Source of the DNA: Deltaproteobacteria bacterium
GTDB taxonomy: Bacteria > Desulfobacterota > Desulfobulbia > Desulfobulbales > Desulfurivibrionaceae
Assembly: GCA_021847425.1 (NCBI GenBank)
Contig: JAJZRF010000023.1
Location: forward strand, 1 to 43,478
Length of the DNA stretch: 43,478 bases
Reading direction: 5' to 3'
In this document: piece after piece, positions 33,593 through 41,705 of the stretch
Position numbering within the stretch: position 1 is the first letter of the stretch
Layout: the number at the start of each line of letters is the position of its first letter
Notes under the pieces: model-generated
Told to the model about the DNA's origin: nothing
The model's input: the letters and a program-made list of their open reading frames with translations, nothing else
Databases searched by the model: none
Position numbers and translations under genes: made by a program

Positions 33593-33982
33593 ATGACAGA
33601 GACGCAGGTCCGGCTGGACAAGTGGCTGTGGGCCGCCCGTTTTTTCAAGACCCGCGTCCAGGCCTCCCAGGCGGTGGCCGGGGGCAAGGTGCAGGTGGGC
33701 GGCTTGCGGGTAAAGCCCTCCCGGTTGGTGGCGGTGGGCGATGGGCTGCGGATTCAGAAGGAACAGGGGGAATTCGCCATCGTGGTCCTGGCTCTCAGCT
33801 CCCAGCGGCGGGGCGCGCCGGAAGCGCAGCTGCTCTATGAGGAAACCCCGGAAAGCATCGCTGCCCGCGCCGAGGCCAGGGAGGCCAGGCGTCTCTTGCG
33901 GGTTGTTGGCGCTGCGCCGCCAGGGCGGCCAGGCAAGCGGGATAGGAGGTTGATCAGGAAGTTTACCAAAAAAGAGGAATAA
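33593..33982 (+). CDS. hslR: S4-domain RNA-binding protein, Hsp15-like
   Basis: The 129-aa protein has an N-terminal S4 domain, RLDKWLWAARFFKTRVQASQ, then GGKVQVGGLRVKPSR, as in Hsp15 (HslR), which in E. coli binds 50S subunits carrying stalled nascent chains. The C-terminal tail is basic and contains Ala/Arg/Glu helices and the GRPGKRDRRLIRKF segment. ATG 33593 was chosen because family sequence follows at once; in-frame ATG 33572 is possible. A perfect TATAAT at 33568-33573 lies just upstream but has no good -35, so a short-leader promoter is only a guess. It is divergent from folE2 across large stem-loops. Confidence 0.85.
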   Translation: MTETQVRLDKWLWAARFFKTRVQASQAVAGGKVQVGGLRVKPSRLVAVGDGLRIQKEQGEFAIVVLALSSQRRGAPEAQLLYEETPESIAARAEAREARRLLRVVGAAPPGRPGKRDRRLIRKFTKKEE

Positions 33983-34021
33983 GGCTCGGGTGGCGGCTTT
34001 TTTTCGCCTACCCATCTGTTT

Positions 34022-34048
34022 GCTTTGCGTCTTCGCCTCTTTGCGTTA
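34022..34048 (+). repeat. Degenerate TTTGCGTC-type heptamer repeat
   Basis: CTTTGCGTC, TTCGCCTC and TTTGCGTT follow one another in the gap before purH. Such degenerate heptamers are, from memory, common intergenic repeats in environmental bacteria. Confidence 0.35.
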
Positions 34049-34121
34049 CAGTGTCGGTTCAATGTTTGTGGCAGACGCACAGGTTGTTTTGAGATGATGT
34101 TAAGGATTCAGGGAGAAAAGC

Positions 34122-34736
34122 ATGAAAAAGATAGAAAGGGCATTGATCAGTCTCACCGACAAATCCGGGATCGAGGGGTTTGCCCGCGAGCTCGAGCAAC
34201 TGGGGATCGAGATTCTCTCCACCGGCGGCACGGCCAAGAAGTTGCGCGATCACGGGATCAAGGTCAAGGATGTTTCCGAATTCACCGGCTTTCCCGAGAT
34301 GCTCGACGGACGGGTCAAAACCTTGCACCCCAAGGTGCACGGCGGCATTCTGGCCCAGAAAACCAATCCGGACCATCTAAGGCAGATGCGGGAGCATGGG
34401 TTGCAACCCATCGATCTGGTGGCGGTCAATCTCTACGCCTTCGAAAAAACCGTGGCCAACCCGGCCTGCACCCTGGGCGAGGCCATTGAAAACATCGACA
34501 TCGGCGGCCCCACCATGCTGCGCTCTAGCGCCAAGAATTTTCAGGATGTCACGGTGATCGTTGACCCGGCCGACTACCCGCAGGTGCTTGCCGAGATCAA
34601 GGCCTTCGGCAATACCACGCTCAAGACCCGCTTCCGCCTGGCGGTAAAGGTCTTTGCCCTGACCAGCACCTACGACACCGCCATTGTCAACTGGCTGAAC
34701 ACGGTGAATGTCGAAACCAATCCCTATTTCAAGTAG
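34122..34736 (+). CDS. purH: IMP cyclohydrolase, single-domain PurH
   Basis: The 204-aa protein corresponds only to the N-terminal MGS-like cyclohydrolase half of bifunctional PurH, which closes FAICAR to IMP. Visible motifs are [66 protein letters not shown] and [15 protein letters not shown]. The normal protein is about 520 aa with an AICAR formyltransferase domain; here a stop follows NPYFK and purN begins nine bases later, with no trace of the second domain in the window. The transformylase must be a separate gene or a different enzyme such as PurP. It has a good ribosome site (GGGAGA) and is in an operon with purN and pyrR. Confidence 0.93.
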   Translation: MKKIERALISLTDKSGIEGFARELEQLGIEILSTGGTAKKLRDHGIKVKDVSEFTGFPEMLDGRVKTLHPKVHGGILAQKTNPDHLRQMREHGLQPIDLVAVNLYAFEKTVANPACTLGEAIENIDIGGPTMLRSSAKNFQDVTVIVDPADYPQVLAEIKAFGNTTLKTRFRLAVKVFALTSTYDTAIVNWLNTVNVETNPYFK

Positions 34737-34745
34737 GTGGCAGCA

Positions 34746-35312
34746 ATGAAGATGGCGGTATTGCTCTCCGGTTCCGGCAGAACCCTTGATAATTTTCATG
34801 AACGGATTGCCTCCGGCGCCATGCAGGGGAGCATCGAGGTGGTGATCTCCAATGTGCCCGACGCCTTCGGTCTGACCAAGGCCAGAAACTACGGTTATCC
34901 GGCCTTCCATGCCAAGGACAATGTCGCCATCAACGGTATCCTGGAGGAGTGCGGGGTCGAGCTGGTGCTGCTGGCCGGGTATCTGAAGCTCTATCAACCC
35001 CCGCCCCATCTGCGGCGGAGTGTGCTCAATATCCATCCCTCCCTGATCCCTTCCTTTTGCGGGGCCGGGATGTACGGCATGCGGGTGCACCGGGCCGTCA
35101 AGGCGCGCGGGGTCAAGGTGAGCGGCTGCACGGTCCACTTTGCCAACGAGGCGTATGACGAGGGGCCGATTGTGGTCCAGCAATGCGTGGCCCTGGACGA
35201 CAGCGACACGCCCGAGGACATCGCGGCCCGGGTTTTTAGTGCGGAATGCGAGGCATATCCCGAGGCGATCAACACGGTGGTGGCGCGGGGCATCGATTCT
35301 TTCTGGTTGTAA
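34746..35312 (+). CDS. purN: Phosphoribosylglycinamide formyltransferase
   Basis: This enzyme transfers the formyl group of 10-formyl-tetrahydrofolate to GAR in purine synthesis. It has 188 aa. The N-terminal phosphate loop is LLSGSGRTLDNF; the catalytic triad Asn and His lie in LNIHPSLIPSF, and the Asp in ANEAYDEGPIVVQQ. AGGTGG precedes ATG 34746; the GTG at 34737 is an in-frame alternative. It follows purH by nine bases and precedes pyrR by 37, so the three genes probably share a transcript. Confidence 0.95.
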   Translation: MKMAVLLSGSGRTLDNFHERIASGAMQGSIEVVISNVPDAFGLTKARNYGYPAFHAKDNVAINGILEECGVELVLLAGYLKLYQPPPHLRRSVLNIHPSLIPSFCGAGMYGMRVHRAVKARGVKVSGCTVHFANEAYDEGPIVVQQCVALDDSDTPEDIAARVFSAECEAYPEAINTVVARGIDSFWL

Positions 35313-35349
35313 CCCGGCGGGAAGCGTTTTTAATCCTGGAGGAAAAAAG

Positions 35350-35883
35350 ATGGAAAAACGGATCATGTCGGCAGAGGATATAGACCGGTCCTTGCACCGG
35401 ATCGCCCTGCAGATCGTGGAAAACAACCATGGCGTTGCCAATCTGGCCATAATCGGCATCCATACCGGCGGAGTTTTTCTTGCCGACCGTATCCAGAAAC
35501 TGATCCAGGACCGGGAGAATATCGTGCTGCCCACCGGCACCCTGGATATCACCCTCTACCGCGACGACTGGAGCCTGGCCAGCCAGAATCCCATCGTCAA
35601 GAAAACCAGCATCGCCTTTCCCATGGAAGAGATGGTGGTGGTTCTGGTGGACGATGTCATCTTCACCGGCCGCACCATCCGGGCCGCCATGGATGCCCTG
35701 ATGGACATCGGCAGGCCGCAGTGCATCCAGCTGGCCGTCCTGGTGGATAGGGGCGGGCGGGAGTTGCCGATCCAGCCCGACTATGTGGGCATGGACATTC
35801 CGGTCAAAGCCGACGAGCATATCCATGTGCGCCTTGCCGAAAAGAGCGGAGCCGATGAAATAGTGCTTGTCGGCCGGGATTAG
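35350..35883 (+). CDS. pyrR: PyrR bifunctional regulator / uracil phosphoribosyltransferase
   Basis: The 177-aa PRT-fold protein in studied species binds pyr mRNA in response to UMP and also has uracil phosphoribosyltransferase activity. It has the PRPP-binding loop VVLVDDVIFTGRTIRAAMDAL, the N-terminal IMSAEDIDRSLHRIALQI, the IGIHTGGVFLADRI segment and the LDITLYRDDW motif typical of PyrR. A clear GGAGG lies about eight bases before ATG 35350. No pyr operon or PyrR binding hairpin is visible in the window, and its neighbours are purine genes, so its target lies elsewhere. Confidence 0.95.
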   Translation: MEKRIMSAEDIDRSLHRIALQIVENNHGVANLAIIGIHTGGVFLADRIQKLIQDRENIVLPTGTLDITLYRDDWSLASQNPIVKKTSIAFPMEEMVVVLVDDVIFTGRTIRAAMDALMDIGRPQCIQLAVLVDRGGRELPIQPDYVGMDIPVKADEHIHVRLAEKSGADEIVLVGRD

Positions 35884-35968
35884 TCTTTTCTCTGTACCGG
35901 CCCAGGTGATACAATGTTGCCGGTAGCCGAGGGAATCATGCAGTACGCTCTTGCCGGTCAGGGAGATC

Positions 35969-37369
35969 ATGAGCCAGGAACCTCATTCATGCATGGATTT
36001 GCAGCAGATCAGGCTGCGGATCAGGGAAAAGCAGCGCAGCTACGCGAGCTATAATCTCAGCCCTGTCCAGAACGACCTGCTGCGGGCTTTTTTCGATCTG
36101 GCCCAGGAGTTCGACTCCAACGAGGATTTCTACAGGGTCTGCGTGGCAGCCCTCTCCGAGTTTCTCGGCTTGTACAGCCGGCTCTATCTTTTTGATAAAA
36201 ATCAGGAAAAGCTGGTTCTTGTCTGCGAAAGTAAAAAAGGGCTGCTGGCAAAACCGGTCGGCGCCCCGGATCACGTGCGCTTGGCCTTTAAGAGTTACGA
36301 GAGCGAGCATTCGCTGCTGGTGCCGATTCATAGCAAGCCTTCCCCTGGCACGCACGACCATGGACCGCAACCGATCAACCTGCAGGTCATGGGGATTTTT
36401 GAAGTATATCCCCTTGAGAAAATTTCCAAGGCGGATCGTTTTTTCCTGCAAAAGTACACAAACCGCATCGGCTATAATCTGCACAACCGTTTGATTTCGC
36501 AAGAAAATATCAAGCATCTCAGGTTCATCAACAACCTGGTGATGGACATCGAACACAATGTCATCACCCCCAACATGTATTTCAAGCATCTGTTCAATCA
36601 GCTCAAGACCCGCATCGGGGATATTGACGAGCTGGAAAAACTGATATCCGGCTTAAAGGCTACCCAGGGGGTGCCCAGCGCAAGCTGTGAGCTGGTGATC
36701 AATAAGGTGAGCGCCTTGCACCGAAGCCTGCTGGAAAACCACCGGGAGCTGTTGGAGCACCATGCCAATTACAGCCTCTTTCTGGAGAGTCTGTTTCGGC
36801 GGGATCATTTTGCCCAGGGCCGTTTCGTGCTGCGTCCCCGGAAGTGCGCCATTGATCGTGAGATTGTCTCTCCGCAGCTTGATCATTTCCTGAGCAGATT
36901 CAGCGCCCGGGGGATTGTGGTGGAAAAGCCGGAGGATATGCAGGAAGAAGAACTCTTTCTGCGGGTGGATGTGGGGTTGCTTTCCCAGGTGTACGCCAAT
37001 CTTTTTTCCAATGCGGTGAAGTACACCGGCGCAATAACGAACCGCAACGGCAAGGTCAGGAAAGCCGTGGCCTATGGCCGCGAACTGCTTGCCGATTATT
37101 TCGGCCCAGGCAAGGCGGCAGTCAAGTTCAACGTATTCACAACCGGGGAGCATCTTTCCGAGGTCGAGGTGAAAACTGTTTTTGCCGATGGCGTCCGGGG
37201 GGAACAGGGCAAGGCCGAGCCCGGCACCGGGCATGGTCTTGCCTTTGTCAAACAGGTGGTGGAGATCCATGGCGGCGTGGCTGGCTACGAGGCCACGGAA
37301 GAGGGGAACAACTTTTATTTCATCCTGCCTCTGCCCGATCCGGACAGCATCCCCATTGACCAGCCCTGA
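35969..37369 (+). CDS. GAF and histidine-kinase-like ATPase protein
   Basis: The 466-aa cytoplasmic signalling protein has a GAF-like domain at about 30-175 (FYRVCVAALSEFLGLYSRLYLFD) followed by a helical dimerisation region where IEHNVITPN (His196) stands in for a phospho-acceptor H-box. A C-terminal HATPase region has N-box NLFSNAVKYTG near 344 and G2-like GTGHGLAFVKQVVEIHGG. The usual G1 motif DxGxG is not evident between them, so ATP binding or kinase activity may be altered. ATG 35969 with GGGAGA upstream is preferred over a TTG at 35951. No response regulator is adjacent. A rhomboid gene follows after 17 bases and may be co-transcribed. Confidence 0.75.
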   Translation: MSQEPHSCMDLQQIRLRIREKQRSYASYNLSPVQNDLLRAFFDLAQEFDSNEDFYRVCVAALSEFLGLYSRLYLFDKNQEKLVLVCESKKGLLAKPVGAPDHVRLAFKSYESEHSLLVPIHSKPSPGTHDHGPQPINLQVMGIFEVYPLEKISKADRFFLQKYTNRIGYNLHNRLISQENIKHLRFINNLVMDIEHNVITPNMYFKHLFNQLKTRIGDIDELEKLISGLKATQGVPSASCELVINKVSALHRSLLENHRELLEHHANYSLFLESLFRRDHFAQGRFVLRPRKCAIDREIVSPQLDHFLSRFSARGIVVEKPEDMQEEELFLRVDVGLLSQVYANLFSNAVKYTGAITNRNGKVRKAVAYGRELLADYFGPGKAAVKFNVFTTGEHLSEVEVKTVFADGVRGEQGKAEPGTGHGLAFVKQVVEIHGGVAGYEATEEGNNFYFILPLPDPDSIPIDQP

Positions 37370-37386
37370 AGGGGAATTGTCGAGGC

Positions 37387-38088
37387 ATGTTCCCCTTAAA
37401 AGATGATATCCCCTCCCGCCATTTTCCTGTTGTCAATCTCTGGCTCATCATCGTCAACAGCCTTTGTTTTATCTATCAACTGAGTCTCGGCCCGCAACTG
37501 GAAGGCTTCATCGTTGCCCATGGCTTTGTCCCGGCCCGTTTTACCGCCGAACAGGCGGGAAACGTCCTGGCTCTTGGCAGTTATCTCCCGGTTTTCAGCG
37601 CCATGTTTCTCCATGGCGGCCTGCTCCATATTTTTTTCAACATGTGGATGCTGTGGATCTTTGGCGATAACGTGGAAGACCGGATGGGGCATGGCCGCTA
37701 TCTGCTGTTTTATCTTCTCTGCGGGGTTGGTGCAGCCTTTGCCCAGTTCTGGGCCAATCCCCAGGCCAGGGCTCCCATGATCGGGGCCAGCGGCGCCATT
37801 TCCGGAGTGCTTGGCGCGTACGTTTTCCTGTATCCCCGCGCCCGGATTCTCACCTTTATCCCGATTTTTATCCTGTTTTATCTGATTGAAATTCCGGCCT
37901 ATTTTTTTATCGGCTTTTGGTTTCTCATGCAGTTTCTCCAAGGCGCTGCCCAGCAGGTTGCGGTGGGCAGGCTGGCCGAAGGCGGGGTTGCCTGGTGGGC
38001 CCATGTCGGCGGCTTTGTGGCCGGGGTGATTTTGTTGTATTTTTTCAAGCAAAGCCCTGGGAAAAAGGCAGGGCAGGTATGGTTGTAG
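37387..38088 (+). CDS. Rhomboid family intramembrane serine protease
   Basis: The 233-aa protein has about six to seven transmembrane helices. The catalytic Ser lies in the GASGAISGVLGAY motif, and the catalytic His in WWAHVGGFVAG. FLHGGLLHIFFNMWMLWIFGD is the conserved His/Asn-containing helix pair, with GHGRYLLFYLLCGVGA after it. The protein therefore carries the full catalytic dyad. Its substrates cannot be predicted. It lies 17 bases after the kinase-like gene and converges with trxB, whose stop is 36 bases away. Confidence 0.93.
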   Translation: MFPLKDDIPSRHFPVVNLWLIIVNSLCFIYQLSLGPQLEGFIVAHGFVPARFTAEQAGNVLALGSYLPVFSAMFLHGGLLHIFFNMWMLWIFGDNVEDRMGHGRYLLFYLLCGVGAAFAQFWANPQARAPMIGASGAISGVLGAYVFLYPRARILTFIPIFILFYLIEIPAYFFIGFWFLMQFLQGAAQQVAVGRLAEGGVAWWAHVGGFVAGVILLYFFKQSPGKKAGQVWL

Positions 38089-38124
38089 TTCCACCGGGGA
38101 TGGTTTGTTACATGCAAGCAACGG

Positions 38125-39066
38125 TTAAACGCCTGCTTTCTTGCTTTCAACATAATGGGCCGCAGCCAGGGCTGCGGTGCAGCCATCCGCCGCGGCAGTG
38201 ACGATCTGCTTGGCGTATTTTTCCTTGAGATCCCCAATGGCGAAGATGCCCGGGGTGCTGGTTTCGCATTTGTCGTCCCCAATCACATAGCCGTTGGCAT
38301 TCATCCTGGTGCCCGCCGGAACCAGTCCATTGTTGGGTTCAAAACCGATAAAGACGAAGACCCCGTCGGTGGCAAGGGTGGAGGTTGCGCCATCCAGGGT
38401 ATTTTTGGTGATCACTCCGTTCACCCCTTGGACATTTGCCTGGATCTCCGCAAGCACCGTGTTCCAGAGCACGGTGATCCGTTTTTCATTCAGCACCCTT
38501 TTCTGCAGGATCATCCCGGCCCGGAAGGCGTCCCGGCGATGGGCGATGTACACCTGCTTGGCAAGTTTGGCCAGATACAGGGATTCCTCCAGGGCGCTGT
38601 CGCCTCCGCCCACCACCACCACGGTCTTGTCGCGGAAAAAAAAGCCGTCGCATACGGCGCAGTAGGAAACCCCACGGCCATAATACTTGTCTTCCCCTGG
38701 AATGCCCAGCTTTCTGGGGCTGCCGCCGGTGGCGAGAATAATCGCGTAGGCCGTCAGTGTCTCGCCGTTGTCAAGGCTGACGGTATGGTGGCTGAGTCCG
38801 GGTTCAACAGCAACAACCTCACGGTTCATCACCTCAAGTCCGTAGACGGCGGCATGCTGGGAAAATTTCAGGGCCAGTTCCGAGCCGCTGATCTTTTCGG
38901 TGCCGGGCCAGTTCTCCACCTCGTCGGTATTGTTCAGCTGGCCGCCGGGGATGCCTTTTTCGATAAGCAGGGTTTTCAGGGCAGCCCGCTGGGCATAGAT
39001 GCCTGCGGTATAACCGCCCGGGCCGCCGCCGATGATGATGAGGTCGTAGGGTATTGTTCCGGTCAT
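38125..39066 (-). CDS. trxB: Thioredoxin reductase
   Basis: This flavoenzyme transfers electrons from NADPH to thioredoxin. It has 313 residues, the low-molecular-weight form. The FAD motif IIGGGPGGYTAGIYAQRA lies near the N-terminus, the redox-active disulfide is CAVC in SYCAVCDGFFF, the NADPH motif is GGGDSALEESLYL, and the C-terminal FAD motif is TPGIFAIGDLKEK. The start MTGTIPYDLII has AGGAG six bases upstream; the longer frame is not family-like. It has its own promoter at 39112-39139 and is transcribed divergently from the cyclase. Confidence 0.96.
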   Translation of the reverse strand: MTGTIPYDLIIIGGGPGGYTAGIYAQRAALKTLLIEKGIPGGQLNNTDEVENWPGTEKISGSELALKFSQHAAVYGLEVMNREVVAVEPGLSHHTVSLDNGETLTAYAIILATGGSPRKLGIPGEDKYYGRGVSYCAVCDGFFFRDKTVVVVGGGDSALEESLYLAKLAKQVYIAHRRDAFRAGMILQKRVLNEKRITVLWNTVLAEIQANVQGVNGVITKNTLDGATSTLATDGVFVFIGFEPNNGLVPAGTRMNANGYVIGDDKCETSTPGIFAIGDLKEKYAKQIVTAAADGCTAALAAAHYVESKKAGV

Positions 39067-39111
39067 GGGGAACTCCTGTGAAATGGGAGGGATTTTGAAA
39101 ATCTTTTTCTT

Positions 39112-39139
39112 AGTATACATTAAATATGGTGGGGAACAA
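39112..39139 (-). promoter_or_regulatory. Candidate sigma70 promoter of trxB
   Basis: On the minus strand, TTGTTC (complement of 39134-39139) and TATACT (complement of 39112-39117) are spaced by 16 bases, about 45 bases before the start codon. Confidence 0.55.
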
Positions 39140-39327
39140 GGAAGATGCCATGGAAACAGATGCGAAACAGGGACAGGCAAAACTTGCTGATCTTCTGATT
39201 ATCAGGTAAAAAAATTGAGAGCATGCCAGCCAGAGAATGGGGTTCCCGGTATGGATCGCGCAATTGTTCTGCTGTCGTTTGTCTTGTCTGGATGCATTTT
39301 TTCCCTCAGATCATGGAGATTGCTTCG

Positions 39328-41562
39328 ATGCAGTATCGAACGCGCCGTATCATCGCTATTGTGATGGGGTTTATCCTGGTTTTGGCCCTGCTCTGGGTAC
39401 AGTTTGCCAGGCCAGCTTTTTTCGGCGATCTTCCGCAGCGATTGGAGCTGATGGCCTTTGACATCCGCTTGCGAGCGGTCAAAGGCATTGTCACCGAATC
39501 GGCGCGCAACGAGTCAGCAGGCAAGGTGGTCATCGTTGACATCGATGAGCGTTCCCTGACTGAGCACGGGCGCTGGCCGTGGTCGCGGGCCAAGGTCGCG
39601 GCGCTGCTCGAGCGGCTCAACCAGGCTGGTGCTGCAGTAGTCGCTTTTGACGTGATGTTCTCGGAGCCGGAGGCCAACCCGGCCATGGAGGTGGCGAACT
39701 TTTTGAGGAAGCAGGGGAAAGATAGTCAGGTTCTTGCTTCGGATCTAGCCAGGTTTGAGGAGAATTTTGACAGCGACCGTCTGTTCGCCAGGGCGTTGAG
39801 CAACAAAGAGGTGGTTCTGGGATATACTTTCCAGCCCCGTGAACCGCAGCGGATCGGGGTATTACCCCAGCCGCTCGTGGTCACCAATTCCCAAGTCATT
39901 CCCAAATCTTCCTTTGTCGCCATGCGTGGCTACACGGCAAATCTGCCCGTCCTTGCCCACGCAGCCATGGGCTGCGGTTTTTTTAGCCTGATTCCCGATC
40001 TCGATGGGGTGGTGCGGCGTGCGCCTCTGGTAGCCCGGTATAACGGTCAGCTTTATTCTTCATTGGCGCTGGAGGCATTACGTCATTTTCTTCTGGTGGA
40101 TTCGCTCACCCTGCACACCAGCCGGATCAATGGCTTAGAAACTGCGGAGGCCATTGAGCTTGATGGATTTGCCAGTATCCCCACCGATGCCGATGGACAG
40201 ATGATCGTGCCGTATCTCGGTCCCCAGGGCAGCTTTCCCTATGTCTCCGCCAGCGATGTTCTGGCGGGCTCTGTGCCGCCCGGCACGCTGGAAGGTGCCA
40301 TCGCCCTGGTGGGGACAACCGCGCCCGGTCTTTTCGACCTGCGGGCGACTCCGGTGCAGGCTGTATACCCGGGGGTGGAAATCCATGCCAATTTGATTGA
40401 CGCCATTCTCTCCAAACGTTTTTTAGTGCGCCCTGCCTGGGCCCAGGGCGCGGATTTCGTGGTTATGGTGGCTGCCGGTCTGGCCCTGGCCCTGGCCCTG
40501 CCGTTTCTTGCCCCGCTCTGGCAGATGCTCTGGACCTTTGCGGTGGCTGCCGTGCTTGTGCTGGGCAATCTTGTTCTCTGGAGGCAGGGGCTGGTTCTCT
40601 CATTGGCAATGCCGTTGATTCTGACAGCACTGCTTGCCACCAGCAACCTCGGTTATGGGTTTCTGGTTGAGTCGCGTTCACGCCGACAGCTCAAAGGGAT
40701 GTTCGGTCAATACGTCCCGCCCCAGATCGTGCAGGAAATGAGCGAAAGTCCGCAAAAATACAGCTTTGAGGGAGAGACCCGGGAGCTGAGCGTTCTGTTT
40801 GCCGATATCCGTGGTTTCACTACCCTGTCGGAAACCCTTACTGCCGGTGATCTCAAAAAATTGCTCAATCGCTACTTCACTCCCATGACCCGGATTATCT
40901 TCGAGACGCGTGGCACCATCGACAAGTATGTGGGGGACATGGTCATGGCTTTCTGGGGTGCGCCGGTTGCTGATGCGCAGCATGCGGTGCAGGCAATCGA
41001 GGCGGCCCTGCGCATGCTGGCTGAAACCGAGCGACTCAGCCGGGAGTTTGTTGCCGAGGGACTGCCGCGTATCGCTATCGGCATCGGAATCAATACCGGT
41101 TCAATGAACGTGGGAGACATGGGTTCGGAGTTTCGCCGGGCCTATACGGTGCTGGGCGATGCGGTCAATCTCGGTTCCCGTTTGGAGGGCACTACTAAAT
41201 ACTACGGGGTGGGTTTGGTGGTGGGCGAGACGACCAGGGCAGCGGCAGGCGATGGTTTTGTCTTCCGGGAGCTTGATCTGGTGCGGGTCAAGGGCAAGGC
41301 GCAGGCCATTCGGGTGTATGAGCCGGTGTGCCGGGCTGGAGAAGCCGACGAGGCCTTGCTGCGGGAGCTTGCCGATTATCAGCGGATTCTTGCCGAGTTC
41401 CGGGCTCGCCGCTGGGAGGAGGCGCGGGCAGGATTCAGCCGCTTGCAGGATGGCGCCCCGGATCGGCGCTTGTATGGCATCTATTTGGAACGGATCGAGG
41501 CCCTTGCCCGCGATGATCCAGGTGAGGGCTGGGATGGCGTGTATGAGCGGAAGGAGAAATAG
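39328..41562 (+). CDS. CHASE2 domain adenylate/guanylate cyclase
   Basis: The 744-aa membrane sensor has a first transmembrane helix at about 8-25 and an extracytoplasmic CHASE2 domain at about 35-370 with VVIVDIDERSLTEHGRWPW and GVEIHANLIDAIL. A cluster of three transmembrane helices (about 372-450) follows, then a class III nucleotidyl cyclase domain. The cyclase has both metal-binding Asp positions, D493 in LFADIRGFTTLSET and D537 in YVGDMVMAFWG, plus the AVNLGSRLEGTTK motif, so it should be active. Whether it makes cAMP or cGMP is not decided. ATG 39328 follows GGAG at nine bases; earlier in-frame starts lack ribosome sites. It converges with the FecR gene, a pairing I have seen described for CHASE2 cyclases. 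Confidence 0.92.
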   Translation: MQYRTRRIIAIVMGFILVLALLWVQFARPAFFGDLPQRLELMAFDIRLRAVKGIVTESARNESAGKVVIVDIDERSLTEHGRWPWSRAKVAALLERLNQAGAAVVAFDVMFSEPEANPAMEVANFLRKQGKDSQVLASDLARFEENFDSDRLFARALSNKEVVLGYTFQPREPQRIGVLPQPLVVTNSQVIPKSSFVAMRGYTANLPVLAHAAMGCGFFSLIPDLDGVVRRAPLVARYNGQLYSSLALEALRHFLLVDSLTLHTSRINGLETAEAIELDGFASIPTDADGQMIVPYLGPQGSFPYVSASDVLAGSVPPGTLEGAIALVGTTAPGLFDLRATPVQAVYPGVEIHANLIDAILSKRFLVRPAWAQGADFVVMVAAGLALALALPFLAPLWQMLWTFAVAAVLVLGNLVLWRQGLVLSLAMPLILTALLATSNLGYGFLVESRSRRQLKGMFGQYVPPQIVQEMSESPQKYSFEGETRELSVLFADIRGFTTLSETLTAGDLKKLLNRYFTPMTRIIFETRGTIDKYVGDMVMAFWGAPVADAQHAVQAIEAALRMLAETERLSREFVAEGLPRIAIGIGINTGSMNVGDMGSEFRRAYTVLGDAVNLGSRLEGTTKYYGVGLVVGETTRAAAGDGFVFRELDLVRVKGKAQAIRVYEPVCRAGEADEALLRELADYQRILAEFRARRWEEARAGFSRLQDGAPDRRLYGIYLERIEALARDDPGEGWDGVYERKEK

Positions 41563-41590
41563 GTGCTGTTGCGCTCCAAAGGCATCACAG

Positions 41591-41691
41591 TCCTTCCGGC
41601 GAAAGCCGGAATCCAGCGGTCAACGTAGTTGCCTCATCCCGGCCGTCCCTCGATAAGCGATGATAAGGGGCGGGGAAAGCCGGGGTGACGG
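41591..41691. repeat. REP-like compound palindrome between convergent genes
   Basis: TTCCGGC-GAAA-GCCGGAA (41594-41611) is a perfect hairpin with a GNRA loop followed by TCCAG, the arrangement of widespread bacterial REP/intergenic repeats. A related partial copy, GGAAAGCCGGGGTGACGG (41674-41691), ends the region. It may also serve both convergent genes as a terminator. Confidence 0.65.
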
Positions 41692-41705
41692 ATCGGCGTT
41701 TGCCG

